Shown: positions 20,265-33,509, counted from the first letter of the stretch. The stretch is DNA of 64,000 nt from Mya arenaria (GCF_026914265.1 NC_069130.1:43222429-43286428), one strand, 5' to 3'. The notes: a model not told the origin generated them from the letters alone. Made by a program: numbers and translations.

Positions 20265-22813
20265 TATAATCAGTAAAATATTCAGGCTATCTTGTTATAA
20301 TTTTATATCACCCTTATGTTTAAAGTGTTAAATCCGAAGCATACATGTATATACAATTGGTTTTTAGTTTGATTATACATGTATACTTTAAGGGAATAAA
20401 CAACTCGGTTTACAAGAAATGTTAGAAATTAAGATAAAAGATCTAATACAGTATAACTAAAGGTCAAAAATACATGCATGTTTAGATAAGAAAATATCAG
20501 ATTTTTTCCATGTATTTGAATCTTGACATAAATGAAAGTATAAAACATAAATTGATTATAACGATGATCATTAGTAACAGTTTTGTTGCTTGCATAAAAT
20601 TTAATTTATTTTGGATATTAATACATTTCAAAGAAACAATATATATAAAAATTATATAAAACAAGTAATGCTTCATAGAGGAAAGAAGAAAAAACAGTCG
20701 AATGCATTGAATTTTGACATTTTTTTCTAAAGAATTGTTTTTTTTTGTTAAATTTCAAAAGGAATATATATTAACAAACTCTTTGTATACCTCAATTTTA
20801 AGTTTAAAATAGAGACTGAGACTGACTATCTATTGTAACAAAATTTTGATGTTATTGAGTAAGAAAATCATTTAACATTTACACATGAAATTAGTTTGTC
20901 CTAAAAATAATGTTCCATTCAATAAATAATAATGACGTAATTTCATGCTATACTTGCTGTATTGTTATTTGTTATCTCATTCCTTGCTGTATTTATGAAA
21001 TTGCAAAGTATAACTACTGTACTACAGTACCATATTCCTATCGACTGTTTCTGCATGCTTGTCAGAGGGCCCGTACTAAGGGGTAACTTGACATATTGCT
21101 ATTGACGTGGTGTAATTTGGTAAACACATAAATAAGCAATTTCAGAAATAACGAAATTCAACCAGGTTGGGCCACATACAGTCAAATACAGTCATGTATC
21201 TTTTTTCACAAGGCTACACTCAAACATTTCATATTCTCAGCGAGTGTGATATTTAAAAGACAGGGTCAGACTGGTTGTTAGAATCTGTAATTCATTCTGC
21301 TCTTTATAATATTTTAAAGAAATACAGTTTCTAGTACAAGTATAATAATTTACAGACTGATTGACTTTTAAAGTTTATAGATACTTAAAACAAGTTTATG
21401 ACGTCATCCATTGTTCTTTTTGTACTCTATATGGGTTTTGAGACTGCATTCCATACTTTTTTTTTCTACTAACTGTCCAATATTTGAAAAATTGACTACC
21501 GGTATGCAATATTTGTGTAATGGACAGACAGTAGAAATAGTAGTATGGTCTGATTAACATACCGTAGAATCAAGACAATTGCATTTACACATTGTTTTCT
21601 TGTGAATGCTATCAAAATCGTTTAAAACTATTTACTTGCAGTACCATCCCAAAATGAGTCTAGAGGTATACAGAAGTAAGCTTTCAGAATTTATAGATAT
21701 AAAAAGCAAATTTATCATGCAGGAGTAAACCGAAGGTGATAGTTGCTCCAGGAAATTAAGTGAGTTTATTGTTGTTAACATTACACAGATGTTGATTTTT
21801 AAATGGCCAGATTTAGGTGATAGACCAGTTATTTGCTTTATTGGATATGTTACTGAACAGAATAACATATTACCGCTGTAAACACGGGTGTACCATTTAT
21901 CCATAACCTCAACAAATTAATTTTGAAATCTGACAGACAAGCAAATCCATGATTTAGTTCATCTGTTCTTGCCGTTGTAAGGTTGTAGGAATATTAATCA
22001 GGAAATACCTTTGTATGTAAAAGTGCTTTCATTTATTAATACCTCAATCAGTCATCTAAAGGTTTGTTTTATGTATGTAATTTTCATTATTTTACCAGTA
22101 AAATACTTTGTGAAAATATATGTTGTTTCCCAATGAAAAGCATAATATATTATTACAATTTACTGATAGAGCACCCAACCCAAATGTTTCGAAACCTCTA
22201 TTTCCCTTACAACAGGAGTAACATAATCGCACAATTTTAGTTTTGCTATAATTTGTGTTATGTTTTATGTGATAATGTCAAGAGTTTTTGGACATAGAAA
22301 TGAAATTATAAACTTCATTTTATTTAGTAAAATTGAGATTAACTAAGACATTTCATAGTCACTTGATGAGAATGAAATTTCTGCTTTGGTTTCATATATG
22401 ACCTGTAAAATATTTATTTTAGTAACATTTAACCTAAAAGTATTTATTTCATTCTTCAGATTTATCAAAGGAGCCATTCATATAAATCCTTCATGTAGTA
22501 AAAGTAACTAAAAATTAATGCAGTTTAACAATGTCAGACAATCTGAAAAAGATTTTTACAGGTCATATGACACCAAAAGGAGTCGATGCCCATCAAGTGA
22601 CTGTGATAAATTAGGCTTGATGAAATAAGCTGCCTAAGCCTGTTACTCTTAAAAATATTTGAGAAAATAGGGCCATCTGAGGCTGCAGATTATGTGCATA
22701 AAAACCCATATCCTATTGTATAATTTCAGTTACACACCACCTATGTAGAGGAGAATACAGTTAAGCTGTAGCTGATTGATCACAAGCTTTCCACTCTGCC
22801 AGCCATCTAGACA
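20265..22813. other. Gene-free AT-rich stretch
   Basis: No coding signal. One imperfect fold-back is seen at about 21446-21554 (CATACTTTTTTTTTCTACT against AGTAGAAATAGTAGTATGG, with ACTGTCC/GGACAG inside). The rest holds nothing I recognise. Confidence 0.5.
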
Positions 22814-25390
22814 ATGAGTACTAAGTGTCAAGTGAAATCGGTATGTGATGTCAATGACTATACAATTCTGATCATCGAAATTAGAGAATTTAAAAAAGCT
22901 TCCAGAATGGGGAAAAAACAGTTATTTAGCACGCATGTTTCTCAAAAAAATAAGTGCTCATTGTGTCTTATTGATATCTGTACATGTACATCCAATAACA
23001 CTAGTGCAACTAAACTACTGTTTTGTGAAATACAAAGCAAACGTTTGGTACAAGTAGTATCAATGTTAGACCTACAACATTACTTCTCCCTTTATCACTG
23101 ACACAATTATTAACTTTTATTAGAGTCACTTATTATTATCAAACTTTATTATATCCCTTGCAGAGGCTCATAGAGATTCATAAGTGAAGTCAAGGTTTCA
23201 CTGCTTCATTTGGATGCTTTGCTTTTTTTTAATTTTATCCTTCTCTAAATTATTAATCAATTGTCCGTGTTTACAATGCACAATTTCAAAAACATCATTT
23301 TTGTAATGTTGTTAACTTGTTACATAAGCATACAAATTGGAGCATTTTTCATAAACAATGTAATTAGCTGCCATTTTTTTAAAGTTTCATGCATATAAAG
23401 CTACTGCTAAAAATGTTTTGTTTTTGTCTTCTCATCTCCCTAGATCATCATCACACTTGATGAACATTTCCCATGTTTCCACGAGGCCAAGTGCATTGAA
23501 GTCTTAAGTGGTAACAAAACCCCAATAGAATGAACAGCATAAGAGTGATGTCAGTGTCTGAGCTGAAGCAACTGTAGACACACATTCTAGTGATAAAGAA
23601 AGGTTTGTCAAAGGATATGCATGCATCTTACACTCTGAAACTAGCAGATCCTGATCATATTGCCTTCAATGAAATATCTGATGGAAAAGAAACATTTGAC
23701 AGGTCATGTGAAGGTATTTTATTGTAAGGGTATTATCATTTTCTAACGTCATATATGCCATAATTCTGGAAGGGTTCCTGGCAACTTTTGCTCTGAAAAC
23801 AGGGGGAATTTTATTGTTTATCAATAATTAGTGTTATGGGAGCATTTAAAGGTGTGCTCTTATTTTAAAAAAAACACTAATGAGATATATGCTGTTCAGA
23901 AATGTATCGTACAATATAGATATTTTGGGGTAATTCACAACCAACATGTATCGTATAACATATCTATTTTTAGCTCGACTATTCGAAGAATAAGGAGAGC
24001 TATACTACTCACCTTGGCGTCGGCGTTGGTGTCACACCTTGGTTAAGGTTTTGCGTGCTAGCACACAAAGGTTATATCTTAGCAACTACTTGAGGTATTG
24101 CATTGAGTCTTCATACAATGGTACTCAACCATCCAGCCTACTTAATTTACCAAGTTAGATAGCTCTAGTTTGCATTTAATGCAAATAATTGCCCTTTATT
24201 ATTCGACATAGAAATTCTGGTTAAGGTTTTGCATGTAACCACATTTCAGTCAATATCTCAGCAAATATATAATGTATTGCATTGAAACTTTACTCACATG
24301 CTCCCAACCATTTAACCTTCTTAGTTAATCAAGTAAGATAACTCTTTCTTTAAAATGATATAATTTTTTACCCTTTATTATGCGACTTAGAAATTCTGGT
24401 TAAGGTCTTGCATGCTAGCACACAAAGGATAATATCTCAGCAACTACTTGATGTATTGCATTGAGACTTTATACAATGGTATTCAACCACCTTACCTACT
24501 TAAATAACCAAGTTAGATAACTGTGTTTTGCAAATAATGGCCCTTTATTATTAGACATTTATGTTAATATCTCAGCACATCATGTATTGCATTTAAATCT
24601 AATCTAACAGTGATCCATGCATGTTTCGCCAAAACTTTTTAATCCTTACACTGAAAAGCGGCGGAATAGTCGAGTGCGCTATCTCTGTGACATATATGTA
24701 TTATATTCGATCTAACCACCAATTACATGTCTGTTTGTTAAACTTCAAAGTAATGTTTTAGGACTTAAGGTATAGGACTGTAACCTTAAAAATTAGCTGC
24801 TATTTTTCTAAAGATGTTTATGTCTTCAACATATTTTCAGGGGTTTTATAGTAATATTTTATTTCTCAGTAATAGCTTTGCAATAATCCTGTTCGAAATT
24901 ATTTTTCATTTTATTTTTAGAGCAGCATGGGGGATTTTTATGCTTATAGTATGATTGATTTTAACTCCAAAATTTAACATATTGTCGTAGCCCTGTTGTT
25001 TTTTACCTCAGCCTTGGGTAAAAAATTATTAAATATAATGCTGCTTACAATTGAACTTGAATTCAACAAAGCCATAATCATTCAAAGCTTTTAAACTTTA
25101 AAATTCTTTGTTCATTTGTTGTTTAAGTAGTATTGATATTAAACCCTTGCTGAAGTATGTCTTCACTTTTGCCTGCAAATATTGTTGAAGTATTTGGACA
25201 TATACAACAATGACCAAAGCAGTATCATATGATTCTGGTTTTAATTCAGTTGGGTTTTACCCTTTTGGCCTAGCATAAGCAGTACTGTTGTTTTATTCTT
25301 ATTTCATGTTTCAGGTGATATCCGTTAAAGATCCATTGATGTTGATGAAGTACTTTTGATGGGTATTGGTCTGTTGTTACATTTGGACAG
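22814..25390 (+). pseudogene. Decayed three-exon gene, unknown family
   Basis: Exons 22814-22840, 23444-23713 and 25315-25390 have good borders (donors GTATGT, GTATTT and GTATTC; acceptors CTCCCTAG and TTTCAG) and matching phases 0 and 1. They encode MSTKCQVKS, IIITLDEHFPCFHEAKCIEV, LSGNKTPIE, then after a frame change NSIRVMSVSELKQL, a TAG, THILVIKKGLSKDMHASYTL, KLADPDHIAFNEISDGKETF, DRSCEGDIR, a TAA, and RSIDVDEVLLMGIGLLLHLD. The frame between breaks stays open and protein-like, so this was once a real gene. I do not recognise it, and the upstream and downstream ends were not found. Confidence 0.5.
23972..24688. mobile_element. Hairpin-ended tandem-unit element (AGCTCGACTATTC type)
   Basis: It begins AGCTCGACTATTCGAAGAAT, a stem-loop, followed by GGCGTCGGCGTTGG. 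Four units of about 170 bp built on GGTTAAGGTTTTGC(A/G)TG, ATATCTCAGCAACTACTTGA and GGCCCTTTATTATT follow. It ends GCGGCGGAATAGTCGAGTGC. It lies in the second intron of the decayed gene at 22814-25390. Confidence 0.65.
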
Positions 25391-26362
25391 GTATTCTTTT
25401 CAATTCTTGAAACTTGCTTAGTTAGTCTAGCAGTGTGGTTTCATTGAGATAAATTAATTTGGAAAGTAGTCTTGAGGAATAATTATCCATTTTGTGACAC
25501 TTCTCAGTCAGAGTTCATGCAGATTGTGATGTAGTTCACACTTTTGGTTCTTCTAAACTTTGCTTGCAGTATTGTGATGGTTCTCTCCTGAACATCCACT
25601 CTTTGTGCTACCTGGAATAGAAAATGAAATTGGATTATTTAATCTAAAGATATTTCAGCAAATCTTTACCTCTTATTGTTTATAACATGTACAGTGAGCT
25701 AAAATTTACCTTGAAATGGGAAATTCATGTCAGCACTATACGGTCTGCGATTTTTTTATAATGGACCCATTTAATGGTTTGGAATGGTGACTTAAAATTG
25801 GCTTTAAAATTTTATTTGTATAAGTTATTTGCAACGTAACCTAACTTGGTTTTAGCTTTTCTGCTTCAGAGTACAATTAATGGCTAAAGGATTTCACAAA
25901 ATTAGTTAGTAGATATTGATGTTATTCTAAAATAACCACATCAAAAAGATTACAATGATTCAATTGAAAACAAAGAAATGGCAGCGATATTAAAACTGAG
26001 TACTGAATAAGTGTTGGAACAATGTTCGTGTATAAAGCCACATTAAATAAGGACAAACGGACTGGAAACAAGAGGCTGATAACAATGTCATATGAAATCA
26101 ATTCTATTAACATTTTTGTCAATTTTTTGCCATTAGTAAATTAGCTAAAAGTAAGCAATCAGTGGGTGTTAAAATTCATGAGCAGTATATCAGTGAAGAA
26201 AGTATTGATTACATAATTGTCTGTTGTACACAAAATAATTAATATGAGTCCTGATCAAACTACTTTGCAGGCTATACTATTGTTGAAGGAAAACTATATC
26301 TTCATCATAAAGTTTTAAACGTTAGATGATTTAGTGCCAATCTAATCACAGTGCAATACTTA
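25391..26362. other. Gene-free stretch
   Basis: An acceptor-like TTTGCTTGCAG at about 25561-25571 is followed by 17 open codons (YCDGSLLNIHSLCYLE, stop), but the phase does not follow from the exon ending at 25390. Nothing else is recognised. Confidence 0.35.
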
Positions 26363-26853
26363 TCAGTGTGTGCATACCACATGATAAATTACGTCATATA
26401 TGCTACGTCCGAAGGCAACATTTTGTTTAAAATGAAGACTTAAAGCAAAGATAACTTTTCTTTTACTACACCAATTTAAATGAAACCAAGGGCAGTCTAT
26501 GCCGCTTAAATAGCCCTGCCTTCCTTTTATTACTGAAGTTTGACAAGGTGTTTAGTTTCATCTAACACTTCGACAAACAGGTTTCCAAAATAATGTTTTG
26601 ACAGTGCTCCGTCAGACGGCCGTATTGTGAAAAAGTTTGTCGGAAGTATTTTAACTAAACTCTCAATTGAACTCTGGTAAAAGACAGAAGGAGGTGCTCC
26701 TTAAACGGCGTAGACTGCGCTATGTTTCATTTAAATGGTGAATAAATATGAAAGTTATCTTTGTCTTTGTTTAAAGTCTTCATCTGAAGCAAAATATTGC
26801 CTTCCGGTGTAACATTTATGACACAGTTTATCATGTGGTATACACACACTGAT
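26363..26853. mobile_element. Fold-back MITE, 0.49 kb, with long inverted arms
   Basis: The left arm GTGTGTGCATACCACATGAT...GCTACGTCCGAAGGCAA mirrors TTGCCTTCCGGTGTAACA...ATCATGTGGTATACACACAC. Homology between arms continues inward for about 200 bp (for example AGATAACTTTTC/GAAAGTTATCT and TTTAAATGAAAC/GTTTCATTTAAA). Non-coding. Confidence 0.7.
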
Positions 26854-27474
26854 TATGTAGATGATAGTGTCACATATAATATTGAACCAGTGAGCCTGAT
26901 TTAAATTGTTTTATTATTGGTATAAGGTTTTTGGTGGTTTGTACAGATTCACCAATGATGTTTACCTGCTTAATGATGTGACATTGGCTTTCAAGGTTTA
27001 TGAAGAACTACAATGAATTGTCACTCTTTATTCTTTTAAGTGTAAGATTACAGCAAATTTCGCATTGTGAACACCAAAAGCAACATATTTACTTGGTTCA
27101 CTTGTGATATATAGGATTTGGCAGTCTATCTGTGAAATATATTGCCATCTCTCACTGAAACAAACAATTACCCTGTATTTATATCATTAACGGTTATGCC
27201 ATCATGCATTAACACCATTTTAGTTTTTTAAACATAACTGTTGTTGAAAGTATGCAAACTAAACGTTTAACTTGTTAAATTTTATTGATTTTAAGCTTAA
27301 ATTTAAAAAAATTAAATTAAATGCTCACTTTTATTAATTTAAAGAAACTTCTTTCATGAACTCTGCATTGCATAAGCAGTCATGTAATATCCTCTTTGAT
27401 ATAACCTTACATAATGTTATTCACAATTTAACTGGACAATTTGTTTGAATAATTGCATTGTAATCCACCTTCAG

Positions 27475-27845
27475 TATGCCATGATGAGACAGTCATCCAC
27501 CTGCAGTCTGCCATGAGATGGTCGTCCACCTGCAGTCTGCCATGAGATTACCATCCACCTGCAGTCTGCCAGAGATGGTTATTCACCTGCAGTATGCCAT
27601 GAGATGGCTATCCACCTGCAGTCTTCCATGAGATGGCCATCCACCTGCAGTCTGCCATGATATGGTCATGCACATGCAGTCTGCCATGAGATGGACATCC
27701 ACCTGCAGTCTGCCATGAGATGGGCATCCACCTGTATTCTTATCAGATGGTCAGCCACCTGTACTCTGCCATAAGATGCTCATCCACCTGCAGCCTTGTA
27801 TGAGATGGTCATCAACCTGCAGACTGCCATGATATGGTCATGCTA
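27475..27845. repeat. Minisatellite of about 29 bp containing CACCTG
   Basis: About 13 units of CATCCACCTGCAGTCTGCC plus ATGAGATGGT. Most keep CCACCTGCAG, which contains an E-box (CACCTG) and a PstI-like palindrome. Units are fairly uniform. Confidence 0.85.
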
Positions 27846-30207
27846 GCTCTTTGAAAATTAGCTATTGACTCATATCAGTGTACAAGTTACATAAAACCTG
27901 TTGGCATGTTTAGACATTCACTGGTCTTTAAAACTCATTCATACATTTGTATGGCAATAAGACGGCTGTATGGTACAGACTGACCTGGTCCATGGCCTTA
28001 GATGCATCAGAGACTTTTTTTGGAGACCTTGATGATTCCTTAGGCTTGTATTAATTCGATTTTGCTATACATTCTTTATGTTTTTAAATCATTGATTGAA
28101 ATTTTAAGAAGTTTGATACAAGAAGCCTGTAAGATGGTGCAGTTTATTTTGAAGTGATATGGTCATTGATTTTTCATTGGGAAGATACAAAAGTATGGGA
28201 GTAAACTGTCACTGGTTAAGATGCTTTCATGTATAATTTTCATATGTAACAGCTTTCTTAAGTACAACTGTTTGGAATAAGAAATCTGTGCTGGTCAACA
28301 AGTTAGTATTGTCTTGAATTAAATGTATATTTAAATAGGGTTTTTTTCTAGTCAAATTTTGCCATGGATCAAATAAGGCTACTACTTATATCCCCTCATA
28401 TGCTGTTCAACTGTGAAGAAATCATAAACTTGTAATATGGATACAGATACAAATACAATTCTTATTTTTGCATTCAAAACAAATTATTACAAAACATTTT
28501 TTGACGAAATTAACCAATTATGTTGATCAAGTTCATTAAGATAGCAATGGACATAATTCCCGTAAGAAATTAAACAATAATTACTAAGTATAAAACTCCA
28601 ATATCATCTTTATTTTTGTCTTGTTTTTATCTGACTATTTCCAGAATTTTTTATTTGTTGTATCATGAACTTTTCATATTTACATTGGCATCATTTTAAA
28701 AGTTGTTTAATGGGTACAGCATTTTACATATGAACCCATGAAATGTTGTATTGATAATGTATTAGACAGTATATAAGTTATACAATAATAAAATATGATA
28801 TTAAGCAATATTTGAGTAGTTAAATTTATACCATAGTGCCACCATGTTTTCATACAGATTTTTATACTAGATTGTAAAAAAATCACATTCTTCAAATAAT
28901 GTCATTGATAATGATCTTTTTCAAAGAAAGATGGTCAGAAGTCTTCTGGGGAATGTGTTACTTATCATGCATTTGTTAAAATAGATTTTTTTTCCTGGAT
29001 CAGACATCACGAAAGTTCAGAAAAAGTCTCGGTCATTCGAACCCACAGCCTCTGATATTTTGTCGGTCCGATAGAAAATTTGCTGGTCCTACAATTTTTG
29101 TTTGATAACTTGCTTTATCAAAGCCTTTGTTGCTAATTTTACAATTACAAGAAATAAAAATGTATTAAGATATTAACCAGTAAATCTTTATCACAAATAA
29201 CTAATATTTCAGGTTGCCATATTTTGACAGACACTCGCACTTAATCGTAATGAAAATTCCGACTGGGCGATTTTTTGGCAATTTGTATTCTTTGGACCAT
29301 ACCAGTACGGTTTTCGTTATCAAATAGCATGTTCCAAAGGATTATGGATAAGATTATTGTTTGAAACTATCATTTAAAGCATTCCAATGTTTATGACAAA
29401 AGTTTATCATTTTAGCGTTTCAAAACATCGCGCGATATATACACAGTAGTAAACATTATTTTGTAATGTATTGCAAAGGGAGGCAAATGCTGCATGGTGT
29501 TTGATTTAATGCGGTATGCATTCCGACTATCGGAAAACGACATCGGATTCGAAAACAAATGGTTATTTGATAATTTCATTAAAAAAAACGATTTTCTGTT
29601 AAACAAAATAAATTATTCTTACTTTAAATCCGTGTTTGATAATTGATAAAGATTAAATCTTCATTATTTTTTTTTATTTACACCTCGCCGTGAATACTGT
29701 CGGTCAGACGGACTGACCCCATCACAAATTTAGTCGGACCGAGTCAACATTTACCAGTCAGGAACGTCGGACAGACAGTTTTCCCGATGTCTGCTGGATT
29801 ACCTGCAAGGCTAGTGCCTCAGTGAATCGTTCCTATTTGAAAGGCAGAAGGAGCCAATTGACTCAACTACCGTACCATGCATGCATTCAACCATGTCAAC
29901 TCCATCAAGTAGTGAATAATTGCATGACTATTATCGATCATGTCATTGATAACATTTCCGGGGCTATAATCACGTTTGATGAGTATGGCCCTAGTGCGCA
30001 GGTATTACCAATTGGACAACGCAAACTGTTACTATATATAGTAACATATGTTTAAAGATAATATATGGTGTTGCAGAAACGCGTTTACATGTGTCAAATT
30101 AGAAAGTACTAAATTTAAAAATAAGAGTTTCAAAACTTATTACAGCAATACACATATTCAATAATGAATATTTTATAAAATCCTTTTAAATCATCTAAAC
30201 TAGGCAC
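27846..30207. other. Gene-free stretch with a diverged inverted-end repeat
   Basis: AT-rich. Segments near 28995-29100 (CAGACATCACGAAAGTT, TTTGTCGGTCCGAT) and 29700-29805 (TAGTCGGACCGAGTC, CCCGATGTCTGCTGG) look like diverged inverted ends of one 0.8-kb element. No exon is convincing. Confidence 0.35.
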
Positions 30208-31203
30208 CTGTAGAAATCCTCGATTGTACAAAATACATCATTGGAACCAAGGTGAAGGTATATACTCCTGAAATGCTGATGTTCCACCTCTTCCCGAACT
30301 CGGCAGCGGAAGTTCTTCCTGTCTTTTACGTAACGAGCACCTTCAAAGAAGTGAAAAATACATAGATATTAATTTTAGCATAGATAGCAATTTGTTCTTG
30401 ACATCATTCATAAAGTACTGTGAGCATTTCTAGTGATATTAAAAAGCATTGGCAGCTTTTTTATGCATAGCAGTTACATTCTTTGTAATAGTAGTTTTGT
30501 GAAACTTGCCCAGTTGGGCAATTTACTTTTAGAATTTAATTGCCCGAAACCATTGTAACTTGCCGTTATATAATTAAGTTAAAAAAAAAAATTGCTTCAT
30601 GCCTCAAGTGTGGCAACTTGTGAACGTCACTGATCTCACGCTTACATATTTAATCTATTCTTAAAGATATGGTTCCTTTAACAAATGCAGTTTTATTTGA
30701 TTGCACCACCATTTCATACAGGTGTCACAGTCTATTGGCTTGCTATGATGGCTGGAATCGTCTCTTCCTTTATTTAGCCTTTCAGCCCCTCAGTGCCAAG
30801 TGAATTCTGTGGTTTTGTTTTTTCGCGCTGAAAACTGGGGAATGGGCCTTCCATTTGGCAGAAATTTTACCAGCAGTTTGTTCCCACATGGTGGCAAATT
30901 TACTTGGAATTGACTGGACAGGTCAAAGTTCCTGCTATTCGATGGACTGGGGGGGGGGGGGGGGGGCATGGTTACAATTGACTGGTGCATTATATCTCTC
31001 CTTGGCACAACATTACCTTTAATACTCATGAATCAAAACAAATTTATGTCGTAAAAATTTAGGTTTTTATCCAATTCAAAAATTGTATAATGAAACTTAC
31101 CCGAGACGGCCAGGAATGAAATATTCACGTTGCCAGACCGAGTGTTGCTCGAATCTCGGAGTCTGTAGACATTGGAGTCACCAGCCACCAAAACACCTTC
31201 CAT
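30208..31203 (-). CDS. SGNH-hydrolase-like gene, first two exons
   Basis: Exon 1 (31203-31101) starts ATG and reads MEGVLVAGDSNVYRLRDSS, NTRSGNVNISFLAVSG. Exon 2 (30340-30208) reads ARYVKDRKNFRCRVREEVEH, then FRSIYLHLGSNDVFCTIEDF. The donor GTAAGT and the acceptor TTCTTTGAAG join in phase 1. GDS near residue 9, a Gly after the next strand (AVSGA) and GSND match SGNH blocks I, II and III of GDSL-type esterases/lipases: the Ser nucleophile and the oxyanion Gly and Asn. Block V (D..H) must lie in further 3' exons, which I could not find below 30206. The substrate is unknown. The family is also found in transposon ORFs, but the intron favours a cellular gene. Confidence 0.55.
30830..30992. mobile_element. 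MITE fragment, CAATTGTAAC family
   Basis: The right end (a long G-run, GCATGGTTACAATTGACTGG, TGCATTAT) matches the family at 17293-17543. The left inverted end is missing. It lies within intron 1 of the SGNH-like gene. Confidence 0.5.
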
Positions 31204-32587
31204 GATAAGCTTAAAATAAACTAAACAGCAATTTTGCAAAGTGTACGGATATAATTTGATTTTAAAATCAACATAAAGCACGCGGAGAAATTCAAAAATC
31301 TAGATTCGATCGCGAAAATACAAGACTTTTAGTACTGAAGTTGACAGGCTTCAAAAAAGGAGCGCGTCACAAAACTTTTAATGCGTAACGAAGAATTAAA
31401 TATTTATAAAGATCAATCGGCAATCGAAACGTTATGACAAGAACAAGCAGAGCGCTTTGAAAACAGTCTTTTTGCAATGTTGAGAAAAATTTGTGGTTTT
31501 CCTCTGGAACATTCGAGAGAATGCACCGCATCCGTTTCTGATTACCTTGACCTTATCTAAATCATATGACCGATCATGTGATTTCTTTATTATAGTGCTA
31601 TTTTTAGCATTACCAACGCGAACCAAACGGCCTCTGTTATGTCATGAGTATCAGCTAGCACCAAACTTAAACCCTGAACCTTATTTTGAAAAATCCTTGG
31701 ATTCCCACGTGTATTTTGAAAACACAGAACTTTAGAAATCTGTCTGAGTCTGAGACGATGACAGGTTGAATAGTCTATACTCTATAGCATCCTCACACTG
31801 TCTGATTTATTCTATCTAAATGAATATATAATAAAATAATATTTTATTATATATTCATTTAGATAGAATAAATCAGACAGTGTAATAATGTAACATTTCG
31901 ATATTATTCACACCTTTCCACTCGCTTATCTAGAAATACCACAAGTGGGTATTATCCAAATATGTTTAAAAATAGATCGTTTACTTCTGCTTCAATTCAA
32001 ATAGTGCAAACATTATTATTATGAATGAAATGGGTTTTAAACTTTTGTATATGATTAAAGGAAGGTTTAAATTACATGACTGCCGCAAAGGTACAAAAAT
32101 CGAAGTGCTAAAAAGAGAGAGATTACAATGGAAACCTGAAAATTTGGTAGCATTTTTATAGTTGGCAGTTGCTAGGGAGATTTCCCAAAATGCAAAAGCG
32201 AAAGTAGCTCATTCAAGATGGCTGCCCCCATACAGAACAACTTGCTCTTTTATAATTATTCGAAAAAGGGGTACATATGATCATGGCCGAAGAAAAGTAA
32301 GATCTATTTTTGTTATAAATTGTTGTTATACAGTAACTAAAGAGTAAAATATGGATGTTGTCATAACATATTACAAAAGAAACGGCTTTGTTTACTTGGT
32401 AAATATCAGAAACACAAATACATTTATGAATATTAAATTAAGATTTGTTGAAAATTTGGATATCTTACAATATTTATCATTTTAATTTCTCTTTCAAACT
32501 TGGGCTTTTAAGCTGCACAGTCTCACAGCTTGATTGTATTGATTACTTATATATTTTAAGTGTCTTAAAAGATTTCCATTATGTTAA
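31204..32587. other. Region upstream of the SGNH-like gene
   Basis: Besides the perfect inverted repeat at 31795-31883 it holds AAGATGGCTGCC (about 32214-32225), a Kozak-like start on the plus strand. A second ATG follows near 32283 with a strong GTAAGA donor shortly after. Either could begin a leader exon of the long plus-strand gene, but phases to the first exon I trust (33929) do not fit, so no exon is called. Confidence 0.35.
31795..31883. repeat. Perfect 44-bp inverted repeat with a 1-base spacer
   Basis: The left arm (31795-31838, starting ACACTGTCTGATTTATTCTA) and the right arm (31840-31883, ending TAGAATAAATCAGACAGTGT) are exact reverse complements over 44 bases, centred on the A at 31839. 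No mismatch was found on reading base by base. Confidence 0.9.
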
Positions 32588-33269
32588 TGCACCAGTCTGA
32601 CTCAATTGTAACCACTGCTCCCCCAGGTCTGGGGAATAGCTGGGACTATGACTTTCGGTCCAGCCAACCCCGCTAAAATCCCTGCCCTGCGGGGACAAAC
32701 TGGTGGTAAAACCCAGCCAAATGCCCGCGCACCCCAGAGACCCTATATAAGAAAAAAAGAAGTGAAATCACATCTCATTGTTGGTCTGAAATGTGCAGAA
32801 AAGGAAGATTTCCTATTTTATTAATTGTTATTCATTTAATCTTGCATAATAGTTCTTAGATTGTTGTAATATAATGCTTAAGTGTCATATTGTTTTAACA
32901 GTCGGTTGCATTATAACTGTAAAAGAAGTTTGATCACAAACATTTAATCATTCTTTAACTGGTCAAGAGTACATGCATGTTATTTTTGTATGAGAAAACC
33001 TAATTTAAACAGCTTACAACTGATATCTTGGCAAATAATTATATTTGTTATAAGGACCACATTGGAAATAAGTTGAATAACTTTAATGGGTTAGCCAGTG
33101 CTATATATTTCAATTTGTCACATTGAATTAAATCTTTATTAACGCACGTATGTATCCAAAGCATTCTAATGATGTTGTGCTTTAATTAGTATAGACATCA
33201 TCACTAATTGATACTTTGTTAATCAGCCTGTGTTATAACTTTATGAAATATTTGGTTTGTTACTATGAC

Positions 33270-33328
<59 letters not shown>

Positions 33329-33509
33329 TGCACAAATAAATCCATCTATCTATCTATATAAGGCCCAATCTCCTCTATACTTGGCACTATGACAAAACCA
33401 CCGCAGTCACCCAACTCTGCGGGGCCACCTGGAAAGTAAAAACACGGCCCTTTTCCCCGGTATTCCCCCGGACCTGGGGGGGGGGGGGCGTGGTTACAAT
33501 TGTTGCATT
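32588..33509. mobile_element. Element of the CAATTGTAAC family, 0.9 kb, with a (TA)n tract
   Basis: The left end TGCACCAGTCTGACTCAATT, GTAACCACTGCTCCCCCAGG pairs with the right end CCTGGGGGG...GGCGTGGTTACAATTG, TTGCATTA. GC-rich subterminal blocks are mirrored (GCGGGGACAAACTGGTGG and the 33390-33470 segment). A TA microsatellite fills 33270-33324. Confidence 0.6.
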
